DNA from: Thermodesulfobacteriota bacterium
GTDB taxonomy: Bacteria; Desulfobacterota_D; UBA1144; Nemesobacterales; CSP1-2
Assembly (NCBI GenBank): GCA_035559815.1
Contig: DATMAT010000008.1
Location: 62,001-126,000, forward strand
DNA: 64,000 nucleotides
Direction: 5' to 3'
In this document: positions 36,055 to 46,620 of the stretch, piece by piece
How positions within the stretch are numbered: the first letter of the stretch is position 1
Layout of the letters: the number at the start of each line of letters is the position of its first letter
Made by a program: the position numbers and the translations under genes
The notes under the pieces: generated by a model
Database searches by the model: none
What the model saw: the letters and a program-made list of their open reading frames with translations, nothing else
What the model was told of the DNA's origin: nothing

Positions 36055-36546
36055 ATGGATACATATAGTTTGTCTAAGCTTGATACTGAAATTGGAACTA
36101 TTTTTGTTATCGGCACAGAAAATGGTCTTTCTAGGGTTGTGCTTGGGAGGTATGAATTCGAAGAATATGTGAGCGGTCTTAATGGAACTGCGCTTGTCGA
36201 AGATGGCAGGGTTCAAGAGTCGGCGAATGAAATCAAACTCTATCTCGAGGGCAAATTAAAAGAATTTCACACGAGGTTAGATTTATCTTCCGGAACATCA
36301 TTTCAAATATCTGTCTGGAGAGAATTGCTGAATATTCCTTACGGCAAGGTTAAGACTTACGGCCAGGTCGCCGATAAGATTGGCAAACCTGGTGCGGCAA
36401 GGGCGGTGGGCAACGCGGTAGGAGCAAACCCAATTCCTATTATTATCCCCTGCCATAGGGTGGTCGCCACAAACGGCCTGGGCGGTTATTCCGGTGGCAT
36501 CGAGATCAAGAAGAGGCTTCTTCGAACTGAAGGGGTAATCCGATAA
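36055..36546 (+). CDS. ogt: Methylated-DNA--protein-cysteine methyltransferase
   Basis: Suicide repair protein that removes O6-alkyl groups from guanine. 163 residues from ATG 36055, which has AAGAGG seven bases upstream; an in-frame GTG six bases earlier is less likely. The active site is PCHRVV with C133, preceded by IPYGKVKTYGQVADKIGKPGAARAVGNAV, the helix-turn-helix region, and followed by LGGYSGGIEIKKRLL. It runs directly into pgpA (stop TAA at 36544-36546, next start TTG at 36547). Confidence 0.94.
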   Translation: MDTYSLSKLDTEIGTIFVIGTENGLSRVVLGRYEFEEYVSGLNGTALVEDGRVQESANEIKLYLEGKLKEFHTRLDLSSGTSFQISVWRELLNIPYGKVKTYGQVADKIGKPGAARAVGNAVGANPIPIIIPCHRVVATNGLGGYSGGIEIKKRLLRTEGVIR

Positions 36547-37008
36547 TTGAGAGAATGGGTCGTAAAGCTTCTGGCCACCTTCTTTTATTTAGGTTACTCG
36601 CCGGTTGCACCGGGTACAGCCGGCACGATTGGAGCAATCCTGCCTTTTTATCTGATATCAAACCTGTCACCTTTATCCTATTTTTTAATTCTCTTCGGGT
36701 TTATAATTTTTTCTGTATGGATTTCCACCGAGGCTAGCGCCATATTCAACAAGACCGATCCTTCTTCGGTAGTGCTGGATGAAGTTTGCGGTTATTTAGT
36801 GACGATGTTTCTCGTTCCGGCTAGTTTACTGAACATATTCTTGGGCTTTTTTCTCTTCCGGTTCTTCGATGTCCTAAAGCCTCCTCCGATAAAAAGCGCC
36901 GAGAACCTGCCTCGTGGATTGGGAATAGTGGCCGATGATGTTCTTGCGGGCATATATGCGAATATAGTACTCCAGGTTGTTGTGAGGTTCATATTTCCAG
37001 CGAATTAA
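36547..37008 (+). CDS. pgpA: Phosphatidylglycerophosphatase A
   Basis: Inner-membrane phosphatase making phosphatidylglycerol. 153 residues with several hydrophobic helices and the family motifs GYSPVAPGTAGTIGA, VVLDEVCGYLV and FRFFDVLKPPPIKSAENLPRGLGIVADDVLAG, which contains the conserved acidic residues. Starts at a TTG immediately after the ogt stop, so expression is probably coupled. Other phospholipid genes (psd, pssA) are further along the same strand. Confidence 0.94.
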   Translation: MREWVVKLLATFFYLGYSPVAPGTAGTIGAILPFYLISNLSPLSYFLILFGFIIFSVWISTEASAIFNKTDPSSVVLDEVCGYLVTMFLVPASLLNIFLGFFLFRFFDVLKPPPIKSAENLPRGLGIVADDVLAGIYANIVLQVVVRFIFPAN

Positions 37009-37032
37009 CTGGACGCATGAATGAAAATAAAC

Positions 37033-37124
37033 AAGTTACAGGATGCTTGAAACACGATGCATGATTCAAGATGCATGATGCGCGATACGCAAACGTCTTT
37101 TACATCTTCTAACTTGCATCGTGG
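37033..37124. repeat. Heptanucleotide array, site 3
   Basis: Units CAGGATG, CTTGAAA, CACGATG, CATGATT, CAAGATG, CATGATG, CGCGATA, followed by an inverted relative (ACATCTTCTAACTTGCATCGTG). It lies between pgpA and cinA. Confidence 0.8.
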
Positions 37125-37139
37125 TGAAGGAGTGATTTT

Positions 37140-38381
37140 ATGAAAATCGAGATTATAACTACTGGTGATGAGATAATGAGCGGCATAACCCTTGATACCA
37201 ACTTCAGATGGGCTGCAGAAAAGCTGACCAGCCTGGGTTTTGACCTGAGATTTCATACCAGTGTAGGAGACGATGAAGGGGATATTATGATAGCGTTCAA
37301 GACTGCTTACGTTAGAGCAAAGGCAGTCATAGTGTCGGGGGGTCTTGGCCCTACCCCTGATGACCTGACCGCTAACGTCGCCTCTACATTCTTTGGTGTT
37401 CCCTTAGAGCTTAATAACGAAGCTCTTGAGATGATAGAGAATAGATTCAAGGAACAGGGACGAACATTACTCGATATAAACAGGAAGCAAGCTTACATAC
37501 CCCGGGGCTCTAAAGTTCTAAAAAATTTCTGGGGTACCGCTCCGGGGTTTCAGTACGAAAAAGAAGGCGTGGTGTTTTTCTTTCTTCCCGGGGTTCCAAA
37601 AGAATTCAAAGAGATGTTGGAAAATTATGTGGTTCCTGAGTTGGAGAGAAGGGCTGTTGGCAGAAAAAGGTATGAATTCAGACTGGTGAGGACCTTCGGT
37701 CTCAGGGAATCTGAGGTTGCGGAGAAGCTTAAGGGAGTAGAGAGGGATGGGTTGACTATAGGTTATAGGGCTCATTTCCCGGAAATCCACCTGAGGCTCT
37801 CGGCATTCGGAGATACGGAGCTAGAAGCGAAAAAAATAATGACCGATGGGCTTGAGGAGATTAAATTGAGGTTAGGAGAATATGTATTCTCCACCGAGGG
37901 CGAAACGCTGGAAGAGGTCGTAGGAAAACTGCTATCTCAAAAAGGGTTAACCCTTGCCCTAGCCGAGTCATGTACAGGCGGCCTCGTTGCTAACCGGGTC
38001 ACTAATATTCCTGGAAGTTCTGATTACTTTGATAGGGGGATTGTTTCATACAGCAACAAAGCTAAGATAGAAGTTTTGGGTGTTCCTAGATTCCTTATAG
38101 AGTCATACGGCGCGGTGAGTGAAGAGGTGGTCCGAGCTATGGCGGATGGGGTAAGGAAGCTTTCCAATGCAGATTTGGGCGTGGCAATTTCTGGTATCGC
38201 CGGGCCCGGCGGAGGTACACAGGAAAAGCCGGTTGGGACTGTCTGTATAGGGATTTCTCATCGAGAAAGAGGAACGTTTTCTAAGAAGTTTCAGTTCAAG
38301 GGTTCGAGAGAAGAGATAAAACTGATCAGCTCGGAGGTAGCCCTTGATTGGATTAGAAAATTTGTGTTAAATGGTGTATAA
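37140..38381 (+). CDS. cinA: CinA family protein with nicotinamide-nucleotide amidase domain
   Basis: 413 residues. The N-terminal MoCF/ADP-ribose pyrophosphatase-type domain (IEIITTGDEIMSG, VSGGLGPTPDDLTA, FFFLPGVPKEFKEM) is followed by the C-terminal CinA/PncC domain (LALAESCTGGLVANRVTNIPGSSDYF, SYSNKAKIEVLGV, GISGIAGPGG-like AISGIAGPGGGTQEKPVG). The second domain deamidates NMN in pyridine nucleotide salvage. It lies directly upstream of recA, the classic cinA-recA arrangement. The start follows GAAGGAG. Confidence 0.94.
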   Translation: MKIEIITTGDEIMSGITLDTNFRWAAEKLTSLGFDLRFHTSVGDDEGDIMIAFKTAYVRAKAVIVSGGLGPTPDDLTANVASTFFGVPLELNNEALEMIENRFKEQGRTLLDINRKQAYIPRGSKVLKNFWGTAPGFQYEKEGVVFFFLPGVPKEFKEMLENYVVPELERRAVGRKRYEFRLVRTFGLRESEVAEKLKGVERDGLTIGYRAHFPEIHLRLSAFGDTELEAKKIMTDGLEEIKLRLGEYVFSTEGETLEEVVGKLLSQKGLTLALAESCTGGLVANRVTNIPGSSDYFDRGIVSYSNKAKIEVLGVPRFLIESYGAVSEEVVRAMADGVRKLSNADLGVAISGIAGPGGGTQEKPVGTVCIGISHRERGTFSKKFQFKGSREEIKLISSEVALDWIRKFVLNGV

Positions 38382-38405
38382 TCCAATGATAAATGAGGGG
38401 ATGGT

Positions 38406-39449
38406 ATGTCCAAAGAAGTAGCTTCAAAAGAGCCGGCAAGTAAAGAAAAAGCAATAGATCTGGCTATATCTTCCATTGAAAAACAATTCGGTAAGGGCGC
38501 GATTATGCGCATGGGAGCAGAAACCTCCGTTCCGGAGATCTCTGTGGTTCCTACTGGTTCGATAGGGTTAGACATTGCTCTCGGTGTGAGAGGGTTGCCG
38601 AGGGGGAGAATCGTAGAGATCTTTGGCCCTGAAGCTTCTGGGAAGACCACGCTGGCTCTTCACGCTATAGCCGAGTCACAAAGGCTGGGAGGTATTGCCG
38701 CTTTTGTCGATGCGGAGCATGCCCTTGACCCAAAATACGCTAAAGGGCTTGGCGTGAAGGTAGAGGACCTCCTAATCTCGCAGCCCGATTTTGGAGAGCA
38801 AGCACTAGAAATAGTCGATACACTCGTAAGAAGCGGTGCCGTTGACCTGATCGTTCTCGATTCGGTAGCGGCGCTTACTCCAAGGGCTGAAATAGAGGGA
38901 GATATGGGAGACGCGCATGTCGGGCTTCAAGCTAGGCTCATGTCTCAGGCCTTGAGAAAAATCACGGCCAACGTTAACCGGTCGAAAACTATCGTCGTTT
39001 TTGTGAATCAAACTCGAATGAAAATCGGTGCCCCGGCCTATAGCAACCCAGAAACTACCACTGGGGGGACAGCGCTTAAGTTTTACGCCTCGGTAAGAAT
39101 AGACATAAGAAGGATCGGGTCTATAAAGGACGGGGATGAGGTTTCCGGAAATAGGGTGAGAGCCAAAGTGGTGAAAAACAAGGTGGCTCCTCCGTTTAGA
39201 GAAGCCGAGTTTGACGTCATTTTTGGCAGTGGAATCTCTCAGGAAGGTGAGTTGATAGACCTCGGCACTAAATATAGGGTAATAGAAAAGAGTGGGACCT
39301 GGCTTTCTTATAACGGAGAAAGACTAGGACAGGGAAGGGAAAACGCAAGGGTTTTTCTCAAAGAAAATCCCGAGATTATGCAGAAAATCAAAGAAGAGGT
39401 TTTCTCAAAGTCCGGGATTATAAAGGAGATAAAACCCGAGGAGGAATGA
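38406..39449 (+). CDS. recA: Recombinase A
   Basis: ATP-dependent strand exchange protein and SOS co-protease. 347 residues. Walker A GPEASGKT (74-81), [18 protein letters not shown], the [18 protein letters not shown] loop L1 region and NQTRMKIG...[16 protein letters not shown] loop L2 are all intact. No SOS-box-like palindrome is visible in the 24-base gap after cinA, so control may come from further upstream. pilT begins on the base after its stop. Confidence 0.98.
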   Translation: MSKEVASKEPASKEKAIDLAISSIEKQFGKGAIMRMGAETSVPEISVVPTGSIGLDIALGVRGLPRGRIVEIFGPEASGKTTLALHAIAESQRLGGIAAFVDAEHALDPKYAKGLGVKVEDLLISQPDFGEQALEIVDTLVRSGAVDLIVLDSVAALTPRAEIEGDMGDAHVGLQARLMSQALRKITANVNRSKTIVVFVNQTRMKIGAPAYSNPETTTGGTALKFYASVRIDIRRIGSIKDGDEVSGNRVRAKVVKNKVAPPFREAEFDVIFGSGISQEGELIDLGTKYRVIEKSGTWLSYNGERLGQGRENARVFLKENPEIMQKIKEEVFSKSGIIKEIKPEEE

Positions 39450-40610
39450 ATGGCCGAGATAAATATTGATGATCTTCTGAGGGGTGCGCTCAAGGTAGGA
39501 GCTTCCGATGTTCACCTTAAGTCCGGTAGTTGCCCGGTTTTTCGAGTTAATGGGCGATTGATTCCCATAAAAGAGGCTCCTCAGCTCGTCAGCGACGACA
39601 TCAAAAAGATTGCTTTTTCTATGATGAACAACCTGCAGAAAGAAAAGTTTGAAAAATCGTATGAAATGGACCTGGCTTACAGCATCCCTGGTCTTTCTCG
39701 GTTCCGGGTAAATGTCTTCCAGCAGCGGGGAACGCTCTCTATGGCTATAAGGGCAATTCCTTTTAACCTTATGTCCTTCCAATCCCTTAATCTACCGCCA
39801 ATACTGGAAAAGATAGCCCAGGAGGAACGCGGCTTGGTAATCGTCACCGGGACAACTGGTAGTGGCAAATCGACCACGCTGGCGGCAATCGTAGATTATA
39901 TAAACGAGACGAAGGCTAGGCACATAATCACTATTGAAGACCCGCTTGAGTTTACCCATCAAGATAAGAAGAGCTACATAAACCAACGAGAAGTGGGGAT
40001 TGATACACTTTCTTTCGCCAATGCTCTCCGGGCTTCACTCCGGGAAGACCCGGATGTGATACTGGTTGGTGAAATGCGTGACCTGGAGACCATAGAAATC
40101 GCCATAGCTGCCGCCGAAACTGGGCACCTCGTATTTTCGACGCTTCACACTTTGGATGCTCAAGAAACAATTAATAGAATACTCGCCGTATTTCCGTCCC
40201 ATCAACAGAATCAGATCCGCTACCAGCTGGCCCAGGTTCTGAAGGCTGTTATCTCGCAGCGCCTAATGCCCAAGGCTGATGGTAAGGGAAGGGTTCCTGC
40301 AGTCGAAGTACTAATTGGAACTGCCAGAATCAAAGACCTGATATCCGACCCGTTAAAAACCAAAGAAATAAGAACTGCGATTGAGGAAGGACACTTACAC
40401 TACGGTATGCAAACCTTTGACCAGTGTCTATACAATCTATATAAGAGCGGCTTAATTACCTACGATGAAGCCATGAGGCAAGCTACCAATAAGGACGACC
40501 TTGCGCTCAGGATTAGGGGTATTACTTCAGGGTCATCCGGGCTGGCCAGGGATCAGATGGAAGCGGATAAACCCAAATTTGAGGGGGGGTTGAAAGTAGA
40601 CAAGATTTAG
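39450..40610 (+). CDS. pilT: Type IV pilus retraction ATPase PilT
   Basis: Hexameric secretion-type ATPase that retracts type IV pili (twitching motility). 386 residues. The N-terminal domain reads LLRGALKVGASDVHLKSG; Walker A is GTTGSGKS (134-141). REDPDVILVGEMRDLETI, the Walker B and Asp box region, and AAETGHLVFSTLHTLDAQETINR complete the core. The AIRAIP-type segment is present. No pilin or pilus assembly genes lie in the window, so the rest of the machinery must be elsewhere. It abuts recA without spacing. Confidence 0.94.
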   Translation: MAEINIDDLLRGALKVGASDVHLKSGSCPVFRVNGRLIPIKEAPQLVSDDIKKIAFSMMNNLQKEKFEKSYEMDLAYSIPGLSRFRVNVFQQRGTLSMAIRAIPFNLMSFQSLNLPPILEKIAQEERGLVIVTGTTGSGKSTTLAAIVDYINETKARHIITIEDPLEFTHQDKKSYINQREVGIDTLSFANALRASLREDPDVILVGEMRDLETIEIAIAAAETGHLVFSTLHTLDAQETINRILAVFPSHQQNQIRYQLAQVLKAVISQRLMPKADGKGRVPAVEVLIGTARIKDLISDPLKTKEIRTAIEEGHLHYGMQTFDQCLYNLYKSGLITYDEAMRQATNKDDLALRIRGITSGSSGLARDQMEADKPKFEGGLKVDKI

Positions 40611-40617
40611 CAGAAAA

Positions 40618-41301
40618 ATGAGAGTTCTAGGAATTGAAACCTCAACCATTTCGGGAAGTGTGGCAATTTTAGATGACGACCGGGTTCTGGGGGAGTTATC
40701 TCTAAATGTTGGACCTGTACACTCAGAAAAACTCCTACCCGTAATTGAATGGCTCCTCAAGGAAGCGGATGTAGATAAAAAAAGGATTGAAGCAGTCTCA
40801 GTATCTATAGGTCCTGGCTCTTTCACTGCATTAAGAATAGGCATTTCCACGGCGAAGGCACTGGCTTTTTCGCTGAAGATTCCAATCGTGGGAGTTTCTT
40901 CACTCGAGGTCCTGGCTTCAAATTTGATTTTTACACCTTTTACTATATGTTCTATAATAGATGCTAGGAAGAAGGAGGTTTTTGTTGGTTTTTTCCGGTC
41001 GTCCGACGGGAGACTGGAAAGGGTTTCTGATGAAATGCTAATTGCCCCGGAGATTATTCCCAACATAACTAAGGAGAAAACCATATTTGTTGGTGACGGA
41101 GCGATGATTTACCGGGATTCTATTGATTCGGCCTTAGGAGGGTTTGCCCTTTTTTGCCCGCCGCATCTTAACATGCCCAGAGCGGCATGCTGCGCATTTC
41201 TAGGTGCACAAAAATTAAATAAGGGTTATAGGGATGATTTGTTACATCTTGTCCCTCGATATTTACGAAGGGCTGACACTGAAATTCTTAGGGAGAGGTG
41301 A
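40618..41301 (+). CDS. tsaB: tRNA threonylcarbamoyladenosine biosynthesis protein TsaB
   Basis: Non-catalytic partner of TsaD in t6A synthesis. 227 residues with the ASKHA fold signatures RVLGIETSTISGSVAIL, GPVHSEKLLPVIEWLL, SIGPGSFTALRIGISTAKALA and SIIDARKKEVFVGFF. It starts seven bases after pilT and is followed by a DUF465 gene. The companion tsaE is at 26.6-27.1 kb; tsaD is not in the window. Confidence 0.92.
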   Translation: MRVLGIETSTISGSVAILDDDRVLGELSLNVGPVHSEKLLPVIEWLLKEADVDKKRIEAVSVSIGPGSFTALRIGISTAKALAFSLKIPIVGVSSLEVLASNLIFTPFTICSIIDARKKEVFVGFFRSSDGRLERVSDEMLIAPEIIPNITKEKTIFVGDGAMIYRDSIDSALGGFALFCPPHLNMPRAACCAFLGAQKLNKGYRDDLLHLVPRYLRRADTEILRER

Positions 41302-41305
41302 TCTG

Positions 41306-41527
41306 ATGAAGGAATCAGAAATAATAGAAAGTCTTCTGGAGGGGGATGAGGAGTTTAAGAGGCTCTACCTTGAACATAGAAAATTGGATGGTATGGTAAA
41401 GGACCTCGAACAAAAGGGCTCCCTTTCACTTGATGAGGAAGTGGAGATCAAAAAACTAAAGAAATTAAAGCTTTCCCTGAAGGACGAGATGGAGAGAAAA
41501 ATTAGTAAATTAAAGAAAAGTTCGTAA
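41306..41527 (+). CDS. DUF465 (YdcH-like) small coiled-coil protein
   Basis: 73 residues, heptad-rich and highly charged (EEFKRLYLEHRKLDGMVKDL, then EVEIKKLKKLKLSLKDEMERKI), the typical DUF465/YdcH pattern of a helical hairpin. Function unknown. GGGAGAGGTG precedes the ATG, which lies four bases after the tsaB stop. The next gene is ilvB, 22 bases on. Confidence 0.85.
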   Translation: MKESEIIESLLEGDEEFKRLYLEHRKLDGMVKDLEQKGSLSLDEEVEIKKLKKLKLSLKDEMERKISKLKKSS

Positions 41528-41549
41528 AATTCTACGGGGGTAAACGGAG

Positions 41550-43280
41550 ATGGCCAGAATGCTTGGTGCAGAGATGTTTTTTGAAACTTTAATCCACGAG
41601 GGGGTAGACGTAATATTTGGCCTCCCTGGTGGATATGTACTCAAGGTATACGACGTTATGCCTAAGTACGGTGAGGCCATCAAGCATGTTCTATCAAGAC
41701 ACGAGCAGGGAGCGACACACATGGCCGATGGTTACGCCCGGGCTTCGGGAAGGCCGGGTGTGGTGCTCTGTACTTCTGGCCCAGCCGCAACCAATACGGT
41801 TACAGGAATTGCTACGGCCCAGATGGATTCGTCGCCGGTAGTGGTATTCACCGGGCAGGTCCCCACTCCCTATCTGGGAAGCGATGCTTTTCAGGAAGCA
41901 GACCATATAGGAATTACCCGTCCGTGTACAAAGCATAATAGCCTGGTAAGACGTACAAGAGAACTGCCTCGGGCTATAAAGGAGGCGTTTCACATAGCAA
42001 CTACCGGTCGTCCGGGGCCAGTGCTGGTGGATATGCCAAAGGACGTTCTTATTGGTGAGGACGAGCTAGAGATACCGAATGAGATTAGTTTAAGGGGATA
42101 TAAGCCTACTATCAGGGGAAATATAGCTCAGATAAAACGAGCGGTCGAAATCATAATGACGGCAAAGAGGCCAGTGGTCTTTGGGGGCGGCGGGCTTATA
42201 TGGTCTGGGGCGACTCCAGAGCTTATAGAATTAGTTCATAGGTTGAGAATTCCAGTTGCCCTTACCCTTATGGGCCTTGGGGCTTATCCGGCAAACGACC
42301 CTTATTTCATGAGCATGCTCGGTATGCACGGGTCTTACAAGGCAAATATGGCAGTACATGAGAGCGATGTGATTATCTCCATAGGGGCCAGGTTTGACGA
42401 CAGGGCAACCGGTGGGAATTTCCCTAAATTTGCCCCCAACGCTAAGATAGTGCACATAGATATCGACCCATCGACTATAGACAAAAATATCCGTGTCCAT
42501 TGCCCAATCGTAGGGGACGCGAAGCATGTTTTACGACAGATGCTCGAGTTTATCCCCAAGGACCTGAATATAGATAGAAGGGAATGGTTTGGAAAGATCG
42601 ACGAGTGGGGGCGGCAACATCCTCTTCTCCCCAAAGAAAATAGTGATAAGATAATGACCTCCCATCTTATAGATATGCTTTCCAACATCACTAATGGGGA
42701 TGCCATAATTGTGTCCGATGTAGGGCAGCATCAGATGTGGGTTGCTCAATTTTATAAGTTTAACCGCCCAAGGACCCATATTACCTCCGGCGGGCTGGGC
42801 ACAATGGGGTTCGGCTTCCCTGCGGCTATGGGTGCAAAATTTGCCCGTCCGGATGAGATGGTTATATGCGTGGCCGGGGACGGAAGCTTCCAGATGAATA
42901 TGCAAGAGTTAGCCACAGCGGTGGAGAACAAGATGGACTTGAAGATCGTACTGATCAACAACGAACATCATGGAATGGTAAGGCAGTGGCAGACCATGTT
43001 CTTCAACAAGAACTACTCCGCCTCCCATTTCGACGTGATGCCGGACTTCGTCAAGCTTGCGGAGGCCTTTGGTGCTAAGGGATTGAGGGCAAAAAGGCCG
43101 GAAGAGCTAGAGGCTACTCTCAAGGAAGGGCTTTACTCTGACGGAGTCGTTCTTATGGAGATTGTCGTTGATTACGAGGAGATGGTCTACCCGATGATTG
43201 CTCCGGGAGGGGCGATGAATGAGATGATTCTCGAGGACATCGAGAGAGAGATGATAGTTGAGTCCGTGGATATGGCTTAG
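41550..43280 (+). CDS. ilvB: Acetolactate synthase large subunit
   Basis: ThDP-, FAD- and Mg-dependent enzyme, first common step in valine/leucine/isoleucine synthesis. 576 residues. The catalytic glutamate is E52 in LSRHEQGATHMADGYAR. GGLGTMGFGFPAAMGAKFA and the ThDP motif starting GDGSFQMN (D444), with the downstream NNEHHGMVRQWQ, are intact. It is followed by ilvN and ilvC; with cimA it gives a full early isoleucine route. No leader peptide or T-box is visible in the short upstream gap. Confidence 0.97.
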   Translation: MARMLGAEMFFETLIHEGVDVIFGLPGGYVLKVYDVMPKYGEAIKHVLSRHEQGATHMADGYARASGRPGVVLCTSGPAATNTVTGIATAQMDSSPVVVFTGQVPTPYLGSDAFQEADHIGITRPCTKHNSLVRRTRELPRAIKEAFHIATTGRPGPVLVDMPKDVLIGEDELEIPNEISLRGYKPTIRGNIAQIKRAVEIIMTAKRPVVFGGGGLIWSGATPELIELVHRLRIPVALTLMGLGAYPANDPYFMSMLGMHGSYKANMAVHESDVIISIGARFDDRATGGNFPKFAPNAKIVHIDIDPSTIDKNIRVHCPIVGDAKHVLRQMLEFIPKDLNIDRREWFGKIDEWGRQHPLLPKENSDKIMTSHLIDMLSNITNGDAIIVSDVGQHQMWVAQFYKFNRPRTHITSGGLGTMGFGFPAAMGAKFARPDEMVICVAGDGSFQMNMQELATAVENKMDLKIVLINNEHHGMVRQWQTMFFNKNYSASHFDVMPDFVKLAEAFGAKGLRAKRPEELEATLKEGLYSDGVVLMEIVVDYEEMVYPMIAPGGAMNEMILEDIEREMIVESVDMA

Positions 43281-43378
43281 GCTGCGATAAAGGTTCGGGA
43301 TTTATATTGTTGGCTTTTGTGACTCTTTGTTTCAAATCCCTATTACCATACCCCTAAAACTTTCTGGAGGTAAAGCTT

Positions 43379-43873
43379 TTGAGGCATACCATTTCGATTC
43401 TCGTGGATAACGAACCTGGTGTTCTGGCCAGGATTGCTGGACTTTTTAGCGCCAGGGGTTTCAACATCGAGAGCCTTTGCGTTGGGGAAACACTCGACCC
43501 GACCACATCCCGTATAACCCTGGTCACCAGCGGTGACGACTGGATAATCGAACAGATTATAAAAAGGTTCAACAACATGATAAATGTAATAAAGGTTCAG
43601 GACCTTTCCGAGTTGACCCATGTGGAACGGGAAATGGTCCTGGTAAGGATGGAGGCAACCCCGGAAACCAGGCCGGAGATCTTGAGAACCGCCGATATCT
43701 TCAGAGCGAAGGTAATAGATGTTGGACCCAGGTCTTACATGCTCGAGCTCACCGGTGACCGGGACAAGATAACCGCTTTCCTAGAGATTCTGAGACCGAT
43801 GGGAATAAAGGAGATTGCCCGTACCGGTTCTGTAGCGTTAGCCAGGGAAATCCAAAATAACAAGAGGAGATGA
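43379..43873 (+). CDS. ilvN: Acetolactate synthase small (regulatory) subunit
   Basis: 164 residues with an N-terminal ACT domain (HTISILVDNEPGVLARIAGLFSARGFNIESL) and a C-terminal ALS_ss_C domain. It binds valine for feedback inhibition of IlvB. The start is TTG, supported by GGAGG at proper spacing upstream. It is four bases ahead of ilvC. Confidence 0.96.
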   Translation: MRHTISILVDNEPGVLARIAGLFSARGFNIESLCVGETLDPTTSRITLVTSGDDWIIEQIIKRFNNMINVIKVQDLSELTHVEREMVLVRMEATPETRPEILRTADIFRAKVIDVGPRSYMLELTGDRDKITAFLEILRPMGIKEIARTGSVALAREIQNNKRR

Positions 43874-44893
<1,020 letters not shown>

Positions 44894-44896
44894 GTG

Positions 44897-44962
44897 CGGA
44901 ATACAGGATGCGAGATGCAGGATGCAGGATACATGATATTTATATACATGGTGCATCCTTGT
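44897..44962. repeat. Heptanucleotide array, site 4
   Basis: Units CAGGATG, CGAGATG, CAGGATG, CAGGATA, CATGATA after the ilvC stop, with the inverse GTGCATCC just downstream. The adjacent GTTTCTGTCCGTCGGTGG resembles another unit seen at 50121-50146. Confidence 0.8.
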
Positions 44963-44995
44963 TTCTGTCCGTCGGTGGTCAAATAACAACATCCC

Positions 44996-45652
44996 ATGAC
45001 TAAGCCAAGAAGCAAAATAGCCGTCGAAGGATTTACTATGATTGCGGTTTTAGGAGTTCTCGCCTGGTTCACTGCGCTCCTGGGACTGTCCTTACTTTCA
45101 TTGATCTTGGCAGTGGCTACTTTTTTTACAGCCTATTTTTTCCGGGACCCGGACAGAGAAACGCCTACGGATCCTAATGCTGTTATTGCCCCGGCAGACG
45201 GAAAGGTATTAGAGATTGGAAAGGCTTTTGAAGACAATTTCTTGAACCAAGAAATGATGCGCATAGGTATTTTCCTATCCATTACCGACTGCCACATAAA
45301 CCGGTTTCCAGTCACCGGAAAGGTGATTAGCACCAAGTATACACCCGGCCAGTTTAACAAAGCCTACTCGGGTACTGCCTCCAAAGAGAACGAAAGGCTG
45401 GCCACATTAATCGAGACCGAAGACAAGGAGCAGATGGTTATCGTTCAGATTGCCGGCTTTATAGCTCGGAGGATAGTTTCTTACTTAAAGGTTGGTGACA
45501 TTGTTGAAAAGGGGGAGAGGTTCGGGATGATCAAATTCGGTTCCAGGGTGGACTTGTACCTTCCAACTAGGTGCGAGATAACTGCGGTATTGGGGGACAA
45601 GGTTAGGGGTGGTGAGACGGTTATAGGATGGCTTAAAGAGGGAGAAGCATGA
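44996..45652 (+). CDS. psd: Phosphatidylserine decarboxylase proenzyme (short type)
   Basis: Makes phosphatidylethanolamine. 218 residues. Two N-terminal hydrophobic stretches anchor it; YFFRDPDRETP, ADGKVLEI, SITDCHINRFPVTGKV and the pyruvoyl processing site G182-S183 in KFGSRVDLYLP (G-S cleavage, where Ser becomes the pyruvoyl group) mark the short PSD-A-like family. Its stop overlaps the pssA start by four bases (ATGA), so the two steps of phosphatidylethanolamine synthesis are coupled. Confidence 0.95.
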   Translation: MTKPRSKIAVEGFTMIAVLGVLAWFTALLGLSLLSLILAVATFFTAYFFRDPDRETPTDPNAVIAPADGKVLEIGKAFEDNFLNQEMMRIGIFLSITDCHINRFPVTGKVISTKYTPGQFNKAYSGTASKENERLATLIETEDKEQMVIVQIAGFIARRIVSYLKVGDIVEKGERFGMIKFGSRVDLYLPTRCEITAVLGDKVRGGETVIGWLKEGEA

Positions 45653-46503
45653 AAATACCGGTAACGGCTGGAGGTTTCGGCGAAGCCAAAAAGAAAAAAT
45701 CGAGAAGAGAAAGGGTAATACCGCTTTTACCTAACCTTTTTACTACCGGAAATCTTTTTTTTGGTCTCCTCTCTATCATGACCTCCATTCAACTGGCCAC
45801 TGTACATGCTATTCCGGAGACTTCAAACGAGTGGGTATACCGGAAGTTCTGGTGGGCTGCGGCGTTTATTTTGATTGCCGGCTTTTTGGACATGCTTGAT
45901 GGAAAGTTAGCCAGGATCTTTAAGTCAGAAAGCAACTTCGGAATTTCCTATGATTCACTCTCTGACCTGGTCTCTTTTGGCGTTGCCCCCGGTATCTTGA
46001 TTTATGTCTGGGTGCTGCTTGATTCTGGAAAACTCGGGCTGATGGCTGTCTTGTTCTATATTGTCTGCACAGCGCTAAGGCTCGCCAGATTCAATGTTCA
46101 ATCCAAGACGGTCGAGAGATACAATTTCATAGGTCTACCTAGCCCAATGGCCGCTGGGCTTATGCTTTCACCCGTGCTTTTATTTTCCGGATTCAAAATT
46201 CCTTCGGATGAGGCAATAATGTGGTTTTATCTCGTTTCCGCCCCTTTTGTCGGTCTTCTCATGGTCAGTGATGTTCCATATTGGAAATATCCCCGGATAA
46301 GGTTTTCCGGACCCTTTAACGCCTTGGTTGTGGCCTCGATTATCATAGCTGCCGTTATCACTAACCCGGAAATCATGCTCCTCTTTTTAGTATACCTTTA
46401 TTGCTTGCTTGGCTTGTCGTTCTATTTAATCGAGCAGCTCAGAAAAAAACCTGAAATTACTCCAGAAGTTGAGTCCAATAAACAACCCGAGGATAATTTA
46501 TAA
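45649..46503 (+). CDS. pssA: CDP-diacylglycerol--serine O-phosphatidyltransferase
   Basis: CDP-alcohol phosphatidyltransferase of 284 residues with about eight hydrophobic helices. The signature D-G-x2-A-R-x8-G-x3-D-x3-D is present, starting at D84 (LDGKLARIF, then FGISYDSLSD). It makes phosphatidylserine, the substrate of the psd product encoded by the overlapping upstream gene. The C-terminus ends with a short charged tail. Confidence 0.95.
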   Translation: MKIPVTAGGFGEAKKKKSRRERVIPLLPNLFTTGNLFFGLLSIMTSIQLATVHAIPETSNEWVYRKFWWAAAFILIAGFLDMLDGKLARIFKSESNFGISYDSLSDLVSFGVAPGILIYVWVLLDSGKLGLMAVLFYIVCTALRLARFNVQSKTVERYNFIGLPSPMAAGLMLSPVLLFSGFKIPSDEAIMWFYLVSAPFVGLLMVSDVPYWKYPRIRFSGPFNALVVASIIIAAVITNPEIMLLFLVYLYCLLGLSFYLIEQLRKKPEITPEVESNKQPEDNL

Positions 46504-46620
46504 TAGCTTGCTTTGAAAGCAGAAAAACCGAATCCGTCGAGTTTTGAACGCTGGGGTCAACCTCATAACAACAATTGATGAAAAGCATCTGCTGGAGGCC
46601 CTAATGATGAAGGAGGTTTT

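Noticed and set aside
41528-41549. Branched-chain amino acid attenuator or T-box before ilvB
   Set aside because: The gap is only 22 bases and follows a small gene in the same direction, leaving no room for a leader peptide or T-box.
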